Shown here: positions 26,708 to 36,251 of the stretch, in pieces
Position numbering within the stretch: the first letter of the stretch is position 1
Layout: each line of letters starts with the position of its first letter
DNA from: Xenorhabdus lircayensis
GTDB taxonomy: Bacteria; Pseudomonadota; Gammaproteobacteria; Enterobacterales; Enterobacteriaceae
NCBI RefSeq assembly: GCF_016306625.1
Contig: NZ_JACOII010000034.1
Location: forward strand, 62,001 to 126,000
DNA length: 64,000 nt
Direction of reading: 5' to 3'
Position numbers and translations under genes: made by a program
The notes under the pieces: generated by a model
Database searches by the model: none
What the model was told of the DNA's origin: nothing
What the model saw: the letters and a program-made list of their open reading frames with translations, nothing else

Positions 26708-28768
26708 ATGAACCCCGTACCAGAAAACGGCGGCGCACAATCCAAACCGCGCCGCCAACGCAGCAAATTCCAGCCAGAGATGCCACAAAACGCAGCTCTG
26801 GCTGCGTGCGTTTCTCTGCCGTGGGATAAACCCATCCAGCCGATAGCAAGGCCGTTCCCGACTTATGCCGAGCAATACCAGAAGGAAGAAGAACGCCGCG
26901 CCATTGCAAAAGAGATCAAGGCGCGTGCCCATGCCCAGCAATTACTCAGTAAGCAACCTGCCATTGTCCGCCTTGATGTTCAGTACAAAGCGAGTGTCTT
27001 AGAAAAGGAGCAAGGGACTCCCCGTGCCGAGGCTTTTTTGTCTAAGACATTCGTCGATCGCATCTTACCCCGCGTCAATTTGGTGACCGAGCGTTACCAG
27101 ATCCAAGAAATTGAGGCGGATAACACGCTTTATATGGCACGGTTTAACCGCATTCCTGATATGAAAAGGGAAGATATCGAATTATTGGCGAATGATATTG
27201 CTCAATTTATTCTTCAGGAGTTGCAGGCAGTCGCGGATGAGAGGCCGGAAGAAAGTGATCTGAAAAGGGCGCATGTCCTATATGTGCGCGCGGCGGCGAT
27301 CACTCAAGCCTATCGTCAGGCTGCGCCTCATTGGGATAAGCTGACTGGACGCTTTTTTGCTGAAACGGAGGCTATCGCGGCCATTTCCCGTATGACCTCG
27401 GATAAATGGTGGTTAGGCCGTTTGCGTCGTCTGGCGTCTGAGTGGCGCGAGCATTTGCAGATATCCATCAATCGCGTCAGTAAGCCAGCCAGTATCTACG
27501 CCAGCAAAATGACCATTGCCGAATGGAAAGAGCAAAAGCACCGCACCAAAGAATTTATCAAGTCGATGGAGCTGGAAGATGAAGAAGGGAACCGCATCAG
27601 CCTGATTGATAAATATTATGGCAGCGTGGCGAACCCGGCGATCCGCCGTACCGAAATGATGGTGCGCATTCGGGGCTTTGAAAATATCTGCAATGAACTG
27701 GGTTACGTCGCTGAATTTTACACGTTAACCGCCCCGTCTAAATATCACGCCACAACTCGGCACGGACACCGCAACCGCAAGTGGGACGGTAGCAGCCCGG
27801 CAGACACCCAGAAGTATTTAAGCGGTGTCTGGGCAAAAATCAGGGCTAAATTACACCGTAATAATTTGCGTATCTTTGGTATCCGCGTGGCTGAACCGCA
27901 TCATGATGGTACTCCGCACTGGCATATGCTGTTTTTTATGCAGCCAGAACAGGCGGATCAGGTACGCGACATTATCCGTGACTATGCCTTGCAGGAAGAC
28001 CGCCACGAACTGCGGACAGCAAAAGCCCTGAAAGCCCGGTTTCATGCTGAGAAGATTGATCCGGAGAAAGGGTCAGCAACTGGCTATGTGGCGAAATACA
28101 TTTCTAAAAATATTGATGGCTACACGATGGATGACGAGATGGATGATGAAAGTGGCCGTCCTGTTAAAGATGCCGCTATCGCGGCCAGTGCTTGGGCGGC
28201 GCGTTGGCGCATTCGCCAGTTTCAGTTTGTCGGCGGTGCGCCGGTGACGGTTTACCGTGAGTTGCGCCGCATGGCCGATCATGAGACAGCCATCGGTTTA
28301 AGTGTGGAGTTCGCCGCCGTGCATGATGCTGCGGATAACGGGGACTGGGCAAATTATATCAATGCACAGGGTGGGCCTTTTGTTCGCCGTGACGATTTGG
28401 TTGCCCGCCTGTGGTATGAAACGGAGCAGGAAACGAACGCCCACGGGGAAGACGTGATCCGGATTAAGGGGGTTTTCTCGCCTTTTGTCGGGATGGATAC
28501 CCCTGTCTTAACCCGGTTGAAGAGCTGGAAGATTGTGCCGAAGTTAGCCGAAGCGTCAGCGGAGGCAGGTTTTAGCGGTGCGTCCGCACCGCCTAGGAGT
28601 TCTGTCAATAACTGTACGGTGGCACACAGTACAATCAATAAAGCGATACAAGAAAGTGACCTGTGTCTGGATGAGTTTTATCACGGTTGGCTCCAACTCA
28701 GTGAGCCAGAACAGGTAAAACGGGTGCATAAATCGGCTAATTCGCAGGACTTGGAGATTAGAGATTAG
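26708..28768 (+). CDS. A: Replication initiation endonuclease (P2 gpA family)
   Basis: A 686-residue rolling-circle relaxase. The HUH metal motif appears in EPHHDGTPHWHMLFF near residue 397, and two catalytic tyrosines four residues apart in GYVAKYISKN near residue 460, as in phiX174 and P2 A proteins. It nicks the origin (within its own gene in P2) and joins to the 5' end for rolling-circle replication. A basic, Arg-rich N-terminal 90 residues and an acidic C-terminal tail flank the core. It starts next to the DUF3850-like stop with no gap. Confidence 0.93.
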   Translation: MNPVPENGGAQSKPRRQRSKFQPEMPQNAALAACVSLPWDKPIQPIARPFPTYAEQYQKEEERRAIAKEIKARAHAQQLLSKQPAIVRLDVQYKASVLEKEQGTPRAEAFLSKTFVDRILPRVNLVTERYQIQEIEADNTLYMARFNRIPDMKREDIELLANDIAQFILQELQAVADERPEESDLKRAHVLYVRAAAITQAYRQAAPHWDKLTGRFFAETEAIAAISRMTSDKWWLGRLRRLASEWREHLQISINRVSKPASIYASKMTIAEWKEQKHRTKEFIKSMELEDEEGNRISLIDKYYGSVANPAIRRTEMMVRIRGFENICNELGYVAEFYTLTAPSKYHATTRHGHRNRKWDGSSPADTQKYLSGVWAKIRAKLHRNNLRIFGIRVAEPHHDGTPHWHMLFFMQPEQADQVRDIIRDYALQEDRHELRTAKALKARFHAEKIDPEKGSATGYVAKYISKNIDGYTMDDEMDDESGRPVKDAAIAASAWAARWRIRQFQFVGGAPVTVYRELRRMADHETAIGLSVEFAAVHDAADNGDWANYINAQGGPFVRRDDLVARLWYETEQETNAHGEDVIRIKGVFSPFVGMDTPVLTRLKSWKIVPKLAEASAEAGFSGASAPPRSSVNNCTVAHSTINKAIQESDLCLDEFYHGWLQLSEPEQVKRVHKSANSQDLEIRD

Positions 28769-28805
28769 TGATGGTTTAGCGCAGGCATTAATCAGGGGGA
28801 GCAGC

Positions 28806-29018
28806 ATGACGGTAGAGGGTCAGCGCTATCGCTTATCGATGTTTGGGCAAATTGTCAAAGCGAAACCGACGTATACAGAAAGAACAAAATTGCTGCTGAA
28901 TAGATTAAGTGGAATATCCCGTATCAGTATGAATAATAAAGAAAATAAGGGTGAACTTAAAGGCCGTCAGGCGGGTATTTTGCAGGAAATATCTGAAAAT
29001 ACTACATTAATCACATAA
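28806..29018 (+). CDS. Small basic phage protein, unknown
   Basis: A 70-residue basic protein (pattern KAKPTYTERTKLLLNRLSG) with a strong GGGGGAG ribosome site before its ATG. No family is recognised. It lies between the replication gene and the left end of the late region, where P2-like phages carry variable genes and the cos site; I could not identify cos here. Confidence 0.5.
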   Translation: MTVEGQRYRLSMFGQIVKAKPTYTERTKLLLNRLSGISRISMNNKENKGELKGRQAGILQEISENTTLIT

Positions 29019-29101
29019 CTTACTATTTCTTAATGAAATTAATCTGATTGCTAATTATATTATTGGCTGTTCATGCATACAGTATTATAAATGATGGAGC
29101 T

Positions 29102-29320
29102 ATGATGTTTGATTCTTTGGATAAATTTGTTCTTTTGGAACGTATTGAATTAATTGCTAAAGTTGGGGGTTCGGTTGATTGTAATGATCGGGACAGGCAG
29201 GTAGCGTTATATTGGGTTGGCGAAATGGTGGAACAAATTAAAGGGGAACTGGTCATAGAAAAGCCACTCAATAGTGGCTCACGGTTGACATTAGGCGGCA
29301 CTGCCCTGCAACAAATCTAA
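29102..29320 (+). CDS. Small phage protein, unknown
   Basis: A 72-residue acidic protein (MMFDSLDKFVLLERIELIAK). Two adjacent ATGs (29102, 29105) follow a GGAGC site; the second has better spacing. Its end overlaps the convergent ogr gene by about 30 bp. No family is recognised; the upstream AT-rich 80 bp could hold its own promoter. Confidence 0.5.
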   Translation: MMFDSLDKFVLLERIELIAKVGGSVDCNDRDRQVALYWVGEMVEQIKGELVIEKPLNSGSRLTLGGTALQQI

Positions 29321-29557
29321 GGCGTATTGGCGCTGTTGCGGATTGAGGTTATTGATCACAGTCTGCAACAGGATATCGCCGGTTTTCGCGCTGGGGCTGA
29401 TAGTGTGTGAAAAGGTTAACTTCATCACAAACGTATGGCCGCATTCAACATCCGCACAGGAACAATAAATATCCGCAATTTCGCGGTGCATCCGGTTGGT
29501 TTTGCGAATGACGGCCTTAGCGCCGCACTCCGGGCAGATTATTTTTAATACGCGCAT
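29291..29557 (-). CDS. ogr: Ogr/Delta-type late gene activator
   Basis: An 88-residue zinc-finger activator. The four cysteines CPECGAKAV...CSCADVECGHTF match the C-x2-C...C-x4-C layout of P2 Ogr and satellite P4 Delta, which bind late promoters and contact the RNA polymerase alpha subunit. The start at 29557 (MRVLKIICPEC) has a GAGG site a few bases upstream; an open frame extends to 29611, where ATGA overlaps the portal gene stop, so a longer form coupled to the portal gene cannot be excluded. P2 carries ogr beyond the tail genes instead, so the position downstream of Q is a rearranged one. Confidence 0.85.
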   Translation of the reverse strand: MRVLKIICPECGAKAVIRKTNRMHREIADIYCSCADVECGHTFVMKLTFSHTISPSAKTGDILLQTVINNLNPQQRQYALDLLQGSAA

Positions 29558-29607
29558 ATTCCTCATTCCAAAAGTGTCGAATTTCTTCGATTTTACCATT
29601 TTTTTGC

Positions 29608-30636
29608 TCATTCTGCACCCGAAATGGCGTTATCTTGTTTGAAACGGAGGTGTGATATTTCTGGCACATCACGGTGGTTTATCGCATTCATGAACATATT
29701 TTGCACGGGGATCACTTCATCCTTGCGATAGGCATCACGGGCTTTTTCCGGATCACCCAATCCGCCGACATTGGTCGGGATAATGCCCGCCAGTCCGGCC
29801 GGGAATCGGTGGGCGGTCAGCACATCCTGCGAACTGATGCTTTTGACATTGGCAAACTCATCATTGGCGGAAATATCCCCGACCGGAATAAACTTGATGC
29901 CGTCCGGGTCGCCATTGGGAATATTCACAAACAGGGTATCAAAGTTACCGATCCCCTTGCTTTGTTGCAGCTTCCAGATAATTTCTTCTTCGGTTTCATC
30001 GGAGATATTCGGGTCGTTGGTGTAGATGATACCGCCCGTGTGGGCACCATTGTGGTAATAGCGGCGGCGGAATATCGTGGCTTCCGAGTTCAGCAGGGCG
30101 GCATGGATACCGCCGATATAATCCGGCAGGCCGTAAACCTGCTGCTGGGGATCATACTGCTTGATAAAAATGACCTCTTCTGGGGTGTAAACCAAGGGTT
30201 CACCCTCCTGCAACACCACAAAATCCCCGTCCTTACGGCGGCGCAGGTAGAGTGAGGGCAACACGTCCAGTCTCACCACATCGCCCCAGAAGTTGCACAC
30301 TTTCAGGATGGCGACATCGCCGAAAATCAGGAAGTTCATCATGGCCGCCTTGAATTGTTCATGGCTCAGGCCGCCGCCGAGGTAATCGGAGGCAATCATA
30401 TTGTGGCGGGCATAGAGAACGCCGCCATGCTGCCCGTTCATATTGGTCAGTTGTGCCAGTGCCAGACGGTCAATCGGCAGCGTGTAATGATCATAATCAT
30501 TGTCATACCAGATTTTCTGGTAATCGGTCTGGGTCGTGAGTATCGGCTCCGGCTTGCCGAGCGTGATCAGGCTCATTTTCCGTTGCTGTGGCTGGGGTTG
30601 TTGCGCCTTGGTTTTCCTTAACGTTTTCTTGCTCAT
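29608..30636 (-). CDS. Q: Portal protein (P2 gpQ family)
   Basis: A 342-residue phage portal protein of the P2/PBSX type, forming the dodecameric ring at the capsid vertex through which DNA enters and the tail attaches. Typical blocks are GGVLYARHNMIASDYLGGGLS, DFVVLQEGEPLVYTPEEVIFI and the Gly/Asn-rich GIIYTNDPNISDETEEEI region. It overlaps the terminase stop by 4 bp and is read leftward, the P2 arrangement. N terminus is basic (KKTLRKTKAQQPQPQQRK). Confidence 0.93.
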   Translation of the reverse strand: MSKKTLRKTKAQQPQPQQRKMSLITLGKPEPILTTQTDYQKIWYDNDYDHYTLPIDRLALAQLTNMNGQHGGVLYARHNMIASDYLGGGLSHEQFKAAMMNFLIFGDVAILKVCNFWGDVVRLDVLPSLYLRRRKDGDFVVLQEGEPLVYTPEEVIFIKQYDPQQQVYGLPDYIGGIHAALLNSEATIFRRRYYHNGAHTGGIIYTNDPNISDETEEEIIWKLQQSKGIGNFDTLFVNIPNGDPDGIKFIPVGDISANDEFANVKSISSQDVLTAHRFPAGLAGIIPTNVGGLGDPEKARDAYRKDEVIPVQNMFMNAINHRDVPEISHLRFKQDNAISGAE

Positions 30637-32411
30637 GATGCGGCCTTTTGGAATTGATATTTAGACGTGCGTTTCTTCTCGTAATTTAACGGTTCGTTCA
30701 TCAGGGCATGGGCGATAGCCCAGAACACGTCAGCGTGTCCGGTTTCCTGCGAACGGTCGGCCACAAAGGTCATGCTGCCTTTGCCCGTGGTGGTGTGCCG
30801 GATAGCCAGAAATGAAGCCAGAATTTCTTTTTGTTCCTGATCCCATTCCAGCCGTTTTTCACTGACCACATCAATCATTTTCATTACCAGTTGGTTTTTG
30901 CTCTGCTGGCTGTAGTGAATAGCCTGCGTCTGGCGCGGGGCAAAGTCCTGCACCATTTCATAGACCCCGTGCCCAATCCCCGTGGTATCAATGCCGATAT
31001 GGGTAAAGCGGTAACGTTTGAACAACTCTTCAATCAGTTTCGCCTGATGCTTCCAGTTCATGCCCTGCCAGTAGAACGTGGCGAGTACCCGAAAGGCTTC
31101 GACTGCCATCAGCGGCGGGGCAACAATCACAAAGGTGGAGGTATCACCAGAGCGGGCAGGGTCGAAGCCGCCCCAGACTTCACGCTCACCAAAGGGGCGT
31201 GAGGCGTTGGGGTCGTGGTCTTCCCACAGGTTGACTTCAACCCCGCACTTTTCCAGTTGGTGATATTTAAAGACCGATGCGCCACTATCTACAAACTGGC
31301 ACATAAACAGCATGTTAAACGAGTCTGTATTGTATTTGTTGCGCAGTCGGTCGAGGCTGGCCAGATTAAAGCCCCCTTTAATGGCATCTTCCATGGTGAT
31401 GACATAACGCCACTGACCATCGGGACAATCCCGTCCGCCATTCCGCATTTCATCAAAGGTCGGAAATGCTACATTCTTACGTTTGGCCTCGTTGCCGCGC
31501 CATTCGTCACCCGTCCAGAACGGGTAGGCCGGATGGGTTTTGGCGCTGGGCGTGGAAAAATAAGTGGTGCGCCAATGATCATGGGTCGCCATTGCGGAGG
31601 CCACTTCGTTCAGGCGCTTAAAATCCGGTATCCAGAAGTATTCATCACAGTATAAGTGGCCGCCATAGGATTGGGCGGTGTTCTTGTTGGTCGAAAGAAA
31701 GCGCAGTTCTGCGCCATTGCTCAGGCGGGGATGCTCACCGGTTAAGGTGATCCCGAAAAGCTGTTCAGCAAAGTTAACGATGTAGGAGCGGAAAACTTGT
31801 GCCTGCGGTTTGGAAGCCGACAAAAACACCTGATTTTTCCCCGTCAGCACCGCATCTTCAAAGGCTTCAAACGCAAAGTACCACGTTGCCCCGATTTGGC
31901 GTGATTTTAAGATATTTCGTACCGATTTATGCTTGTTTTCACGAAGATGCTTCTGATAGGCAAATAAGTTGTCATCAGCAAACTTCTGGAAATTTTCTTC
32001 TGTCAGTGCCGAAATATCATTTTTACGCGGGCGTTTCTTTTTCTTCGGCTCATCGTCACCGGATGGCACATCGTCACCGCCCGATTGCGCCCGCGCCTTA
32101 ATTTCAGCCAGCTTTTCCAGGTGCTTATTTTCCTGTGCCATCAATTTCACATGATGGACAATCAGGCGGTCCAGTTCGTCCAGTTCCAGTGCGGTTTTAT
32201 TATTGCGTTCACTGAGCAGCGCCGCCCGGCGATTAATCGCCTCAATCACACTTTCATGACTGAGCATATCCGCCCATTGCCATTTTTCCGCCCAGTAGTA
32301 AATGATCCGTCGATTGGGCAGATTTAACTCTTCGGCAATCTCAGCCGGAGTATAGCGGCGCAGGTAGAGCGACTTTGCCACTTTGATTAATTCATCAGAA
32401 TATTTAGCCAT
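30633..32411 (-). CDS. P: Terminase large subunit, ATPase (P2 gpP family)
   Basis: A 592-residue packaging motor. An N-terminal helix-turn-helix region (RRYTPAEIAEELNLPNRRIIYYW) that recognises DNA is followed by a polar, Lys-rich linker and the ATPase. The region KSRQIGATWYFAFEAF carries the Walker A-like loop, and a Walker B-like segment is in GHLYCDEYFW. The C-terminal RNase H-like nuclease starts at WGGFDPARSGDTSTFVIV. It partners with gpM. The gene is divergent from the scaffold gene. Confidence 0.93.
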   Translation of the reverse strand: MAKYSDELIKVAKSLYLRRYTPAEIAEELNLPNRRIIYYWAEKWQWADMLSHESVIEAINRRAALLSERNNKTALELDELDRLIVHHVKLMAQENKHLEKLAEIKARAQSGGDDVPSGDDEPKKKKRPRKNDISALTEENFQKFADDNLFAYQKHLRENKHKSVRNILKSRQIGATWYFAFEAFEDAVLTGKNQVFLSASKPQAQVFRSYIVNFAEQLFGITLTGEHPRLSNGAELRFLSTNKNTAQSYGGHLYCDEYFWIPDFKRLNEVASAMATHDHWRTTYFSTPSAKTHPAYPFWTGDEWRGNEAKRKNVAFPTFDEMRNGGRDCPDGQWRYVITMEDAIKGGFNLASLDRLRNKYNTDSFNMLFMCQFVDSGASVFKYHQLEKCGVEVNLWEDHDPNASRPFGEREVWGGFDPARSGDTSTFVIVAPPLMAVEAFRVLATFYWQGMNWKHQAKLIEELFKRYRFTHIGIDTTGIGHGVYEMVQDFAPRQTQAIHYSQQSKNQLVMKMIDVVSEKRLEWDQEQKEILASFLAIRHTTTGKGSMTFVADRSQETGHADVFWAIAHALMNEPLNYEKKRTSKYQFQKAAS

Positions 32412-32477
32412 GCCTTAAGCGTCCTTGTCTTGAATCACTTTATTATGCAGGGCTAATGTCTTGCTTTCGTCCGGCCA

Positions 32478-32524
32478 AATTCGGTTTGATTCGGTTATGC
32501 GTGATATCCGAATTCATCCGAATT
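32478..32524. repeat. Inverted repeat cluster in the P/O divergent promoter region
   Basis: Arms 32478-32494 (AATTCGGTTTGATTCGG) and 32508-32524 are inverted repeats matching at 14 of 17 positions across a 13-bp spacer; each arm itself contains two ATTCGG units, so four half sites occur in 47 bp. It sits in the 178-bp gap between the divergent late genes P and O, where late promoters activated by Ogr are expected. No clean TGT-N12-ACA Ogr site is apparent. Confidence 0.55.
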
Positions 32525-32589
32525 GCGCCCCTCGCCGCCGCCGATGGAATCCGCAATACTGTGTGGGAAGCAAACGAAAAGGATGCGAT

Positions 32590-33432
32590 ATGTCTCAGTT
32601 AATGACGAACTGGATATGTATTGCCATGGAGGGCGACACGGTTGACGGCCGGATCATGGAACCACAATGGCTCTTGGATGCGGCTGAACTTTACGACCCT
32701 GCACTTTATACCGCCCGAATCTGGCCGGAGCATGAACGCTGGTTAGGTGCGATGGGGGAAGTGTTAGAAGTCAAGGCTGAACAGGATGATGAGGGGATTT
32801 TACGCTTATATGCGCGATTACGACCCAATCACCGTTTGTTAGAGGCCAACCGTGACGGGCAACTTGTGTTTACCTCCGTTGAATTTACGCCCAGTGGTAA
32901 TTTTCGCGGTACAGGCAAAACCTATCTGGAGGGGCTGGCAGTGACTGACTCGCCAGCCAGTGTGGGCACAACGCGCCTACAGTTTAATAAAAAGGATAAA
33001 CAACGTCGATTCGGGGCGTATAAGCCACTGGTTATCGATGAAGTTAGGGAAATTAAGGAAAGTAAGGGGAAAAGGATGGCTAAAGGCACTAAGAAGACAT
33101 GGCGTAGCAGGTTTAATATTGCTGAACCGGAAGAAACCACGACTGAACCCTCAGAAGATGATGCGTTGCAGGCACTGGCTCAGGCCTTGGCGGATTTAGA
33201 AACCCGTCTGGCAGCACTGGAAGGTAAGCAGGAAACAACCGAACAGGAGGTTGCAGACGTTCAGGAAGATGTCGAAACCGTGAAAGAGGTGGTGGATACC
33301 GAGGAATTCGCCCGTTTACGTGACAGTCTGCCGGATATTCTGAAGAAGTTTGGCAAACTGGATGCTGTTGTAACCCGCTTGCCTTCGCGTAACCCAAAAG
33401 GCAATAAAGACAAGAAGTTTAATTACCTGTAA
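32590..33432 (+). CDS. O: Capsid scaffolding protein/protease (P2 gpO family)
   Basis: About 280 residues. The start at 32590 (MSQLMTNWICIAMEGDTVDGR) follows AAGGA by 7 bp; an open frame extends 43 codons upstream through the inverted repeat but lacks similarity. The N-terminal half is the serine-type procapsid protease (motif VTDSPASVGTTRLQF with its Ser). The C-terminal half is an acidic, Gln/Glu-rich coiled scaffold (ALADLETRLAALEGKQETTE). It guides assembly and cleaves capsid proteins. Confidence 0.92.
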   Translation: MSQLMTNWICIAMEGDTVDGRIMEPQWLLDAAELYDPALYTARIWPEHERWLGAMGEVLEVKAEQDDEGILRLYARLRPNHRLLEANRDGQLVFTSVEFTPSGNFRGTGKTYLEGLAVTDSPASVGTTRLQFNKKDKQRRFGAYKPLVIDEVREIKESKGKRMAKGTKKTWRSRFNIAEPEETTTEPSEDDALQALAQALADLETRLAALEGKQETTEQEVADVQEDVETVKEVVDTEEFARLRDSLPDILKKFGKLDAVVTRLPSRNPKGNKDKKFNYL

Positions 33433-33464
33433 TTCCATGATGGAAAAAGGCAAAGGGAAGAGCG

Positions 33465-34496
33465 ATGCAATTAAATAATCGGGCACGGGCGTTTTTACAG
33501 CAATATGCGGCGGGCTTGGCCGAAGCCTACGGCGTTGAGGACACCGAGCGCTATTTTGCGCTAAGTGATCCGAAGGAAACCGCCCTGCGCAGTGCGCTGC
33601 TGGAGTCGGTCGAGTTCCTCAGCATGATCACCTGTGCGGATGTGGATCACCTGTCCGGCCAGGTGGTGTCGGTGGGCAATCCCGGCCTCTTTACGGGACG
33701 TAAGAAAGACGGCCGTTTTATCCGTGCTACGGGTGTAGATGGCAATGAATATAAGTTGCAGGAAACGGATTCCGGCGCCGCGCTGAAATGGGACTTGCTG
33801 TCCATCTGGGCGAACTCTGGCAGTGAACAAGAGTTTTTCCAGCGGATGCAGGCATTTACCAATGAGTCGTTTGCGCTCGATATGTTGCGCGTCGGCTTTA
33901 ATGGTCAGCGTGTGGCAGAGACAACCAACCCCGACGAGAACCCGAACGGGGAAGATGTTAATAGGGGCTGGCACCAGATTGCCAAAGATTGGGAAAAAGG
34001 CAAGCAAGTGGTCACCACACCCGTGAAACTGGATGAACACGGGGATTTTAAATCGCTGGATGCAATGGCGTCCGATTTGGTGAACACCTGCATTCCGCAA
34101 CAGTTCCGCCATGATCCCCGTTTGGTGGTCTTGGTCGGCGCGGATTTGGTGGCCGCCGAGCAGTACCGGCTGTATCAGGCCGCAGATAAACCGACGGAAA
34201 AAATTGCCGCGCAGATGCTGGGCAGTTCGATTGCTGGCCGTCCGGCGATGGTGCCGCCGTTTATGCCGGGCAAGCGTATGGTAGTCACCATGTTGCCAAA
34301 CCTGCAAATTCTGACCCAGCGCAATACCCGTCAGCGTAAGGCGGAATTTGTGGACGACCGCAAGCAGTTCGAAAACAAATACCTGCGCAATGAGGGCTAC
34401 GCGATTGAAACGCCGGAATTGTACGCGGCCTATGATGAGAACGCCGTGACGATTGGCAAAGTAGCCGAACCGACTGAAAAACTGGGTACAGACTAA
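33465..34496 (+). CDS. N: Major capsid protein (P2 gpN family)
   Basis: A 343-residue HK97-fold capsid subunit. Typical blocks include VVSVGNPGLFTGRKKDGRF in the N-arm region and FMPGKRMVVTMLPNLQILTQ with the late YAIETPELYAAYDENAV. It starts 32 bp after O and its last base is shared with the M start (34496). The N-terminal 30 residues would be removed by gpO protease as in P2. Confidence 0.94.
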   Translation: MQLNNRARAFLQQYAAGLAEAYGVEDTERYFALSDPKETALRSALLESVEFLSMITCADVDHLSGQVVSVGNPGLFTGRKKDGRFIRATGVDGNEYKLQETDSGAALKWDLLSIWANSGSEQEFFQRMQAFTNESFALDMLRVGFNGQRVAETTNPDENPNGEDVNRGWHQIAKDWEKGKQVVTTPVKLDEHGDFKSLDAMASDLVNTCIPQQFRHDPRLVVLVGADLVAAEQYRLYQAADKPTEKIAAQMLGSSIAGRPAMVPPFMPGKRMVVTMLPNLQILTQRNTRQRKAEFVDDRKQFENKYLRNEGYAIETPELYAAYDENAVTIGKVAEPTEKLGTD

Positions 34497-35200
34497 TGCT
34501 GTCACCTGCCCAACGACACCGGGCAGCGGTTGCACTGCGCCAGAAACTGGCACGGCAGCAAGCGGTTGCCATTGCGGACGGTGCAAGTATGCACCTGCAA
34601 GCCCGGGCGATTGAGCAGGATGTCAAGCGGTTGCGCCAGTTAACGACAACGGCGGAACGGGTGGAGATGAAACGGCGGGAACTGCTGCCCAATTATCTCC
34701 CCACGGCACAACGCTATCTGGATGAAGGCGAGGTGTACTGCAACCCGATTTTTGTTTACTGCGTGATTTGGTTGTTTGATATCGGGGAGTCTGCCCACGG
34801 GTTGGACTGGGCAGATATTGCCATTGAGCAGGGACAGCTCACCCCCGACCATTTTCGCAGTGGCTTTCCGGCGTTTGTGGCCGACACCGTTTTACTCTGG
34901 GCACAGGCAGAAGCCGAAGCGGGTAACCCGGTGGAACCCTATTTTTCAAGGACATTTCAGAATGTCACTGAAAAATGGCAAATACACGAGAAGATTAAGG
35001 CCAAATATTACAAATTTGCTGCCTTAAACCTGATGAAAGGGGATAACGCCGAAATTAAGGTCAGTCAGGTGGAGAGGCTGGATGTGCTGGAGCAGGCCGA
35101 TAACTGGCTGGCAAAGGCGCATCAGTGCAACCCGAAATCCGGGGTCAAAACCTATCGGCAACGGATTGCCGCCCGTATACGGGCATTATCCATGGAATAA
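34496..35200 (+). CDS. M: Terminase small subunit (P2 gpM family)
   Basis: A 234-residue protein that recognises and cuts cos DNA with gpP. The start overlaps the N stop (TAATG). Recognisable blocks are LSPAQRHRAAVALRQKLARQ at the N terminus and the helical FVADTVLLWAQAEAEAGNPV. The C-terminal helical region ends KTYRQRIAARIRAL. Order N-M-L is as in P2. Confidence 0.9.
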   Translation: MLSPAQRHRAAVALRQKLARQQAVAIADGASMHLQARAIEQDVKRLRQLTTTAERVEMKRRELLPNYLPTAQRYLDEGEVYCNPIFVYCVIWLFDIGESAHGLDWADIAIEQGQLTPDHFRSGFPAFVADTVLLWAQAEAEAGNPVEPYFSRTFQNVTEKWQIHEKIKAKYYKFAALNLMKGDNAEIKVSQVERLDVLEQADNWLAKAHQCNPKSGVKTYRQRIAARIRALSME

Positions 35201-35301
35201 CAACGACTACCGCAAGCCGGAGCGGGCGCGGTGGAGGCATCGCAACATGTTGCAGATGGCCGTGGAAACCGGACAGCCCGCTTTTTTTTCTCAGGAGAGG
35301 C

Positions 35302-35757
35302 ATGATGTTTAATGGCAACACCGTGGATTACCGGGACGCCCCGCTGACCAATGATGGATTTTGGCCGGATTTGAATTTGCGGGAATTTCAGGTTAATCGC
35401 AAGCTGCCGCCCGACTTGGATAACGACATGCTGGCCAATGCCCTGCTGGCAACGGTGGCCGAAATCAACCTTGATCTGCAACGCCTGAAATCGCGCTTGC
35501 AAGCCAAAGGCTACCCGACAGCAGCCGATATGCCGGGCATTACCATTAACGGCAATACCGCGCTGGTCAGTCAGTATAAAAAAGCGGTCTATGCCCGGGC
35601 AAAGGCCGATTTATTGGGGGAGTACACGACACTGGTCAGCCGTGCCCCCAATCCGGGACAGGAAAGCCCGGAGGTGCGTAACCGACTGCTGGCCGAAGCC
35701 TCAATGGTACTGCGCAATATGAAAGGGCACGGACGCACAACGGTACGCCTGATATGA
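35302..35757 (+). CDS. L: Head completion/stabilisation protein (P2 gpL family)
   Basis: About 151 residues, start ATG at 35302 after a GGAG site (a second ATG follows at once). It corresponds to P2 gpL, which seals filled heads. Sequence blocks are PDLNLREFQVNRKLPPDLDN and VYARAKADLLGEYTTL. The gap to M (about 100 bp) has no other gene. Its stop overlaps the R start. Confidence 0.85.
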   Translation: MMFNGNTVDYRDAPLTNDGFWPDLNLREFQVNRKLPPDLDNDMLANALLATVAEINLDLQRLKSRLQAKGYPTAADMPGITINGNTALVSQYKKAVYARAKADLLGEYTTLVSRAPNPGQESPEVRNRLLAEASMVLRNMKGHGRTTVRLI

Positions 35758-36251
35758 GCCAGTTACAGCAATTAACCGCCTTTTTGCGGGAGAACCTGCC
35801 GGAACGGATTTGTGAGACGGAATTTACCAGCGAAATGGATGAAATTCGCTTTATTCCGGCGCAACGGGATTTAGGGCTGGGGCAATACCAGATGTTTGTC
35901 CAGCAATATGAAGCGGTGATAGCGTGGGGGCGTTTCCCCTATCGGGAATGTGATCCACGCAATATTCCGCTGTTGATTGATATCTGGCTGACTGAGCAGG
36001 GGGACAGCCTCAGTGATGCTAATGTTGAGCAGGAACGGCCAACCTTAACGGTGGAGGTGGATGGCGAGACGGCGATTGTTGTGGTGTCACTGTCACTGGC
36101 AGAGCCTGTGGTCATACGGGAAGACCCCAAGGGCATGATCCCGTTTGAGGGCAAGCGCTGGTCACTGGCTGAGGCTGAGGTGTGGTTTGCTGAACAAGGC
36201 GCGGTGCATGGCATGGATGAAACCGGGGCAGCAATTGGGAATAGGGCATGA
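35754..36251 (+). CDS. R: Tail completion protein R-like
   Basis: A 165-residue protein with the gpR opening (QLQQLTAFLRENLPERIC). P2 gpR and gpS complete the tail head-end so that it can join the capsid. In this phage R and S follow L directly, without the tail-X and lysis genes found there in P2; the lysis genes are placed farther on. Stop overlaps the S start by 4 bp. Confidence 0.82.
   Translation: MSQLQQLTAFLRENLPERICETEFTSEMDEIRFIPAQRDLGLGQYQMFVQQYEAVIAWGRFPYRECDPRNIPLLIDIWLTEQGDSLSDANVEQERPTLTVEVDGETAIVVVSLSLAEPVVIREDPKGMIPFEGKRWSLAEAEVWFAEQGAVHGMDETGAAIGNRA

Noticed and set aside
28769-29607. cos packaging site expected between the replication gene and portal gene
   Set aside because: No sequence resembling the P2 cos overhang could be recognised by eye, so none is annotated.
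33561-34586. 341-codon open frame on the minus strand across the capsid gene
   Set aside because: Fully antisense to gpN, no ribosome site, low-complexity translation; a shadow of the G+C-biased codon use of the capsid gene.
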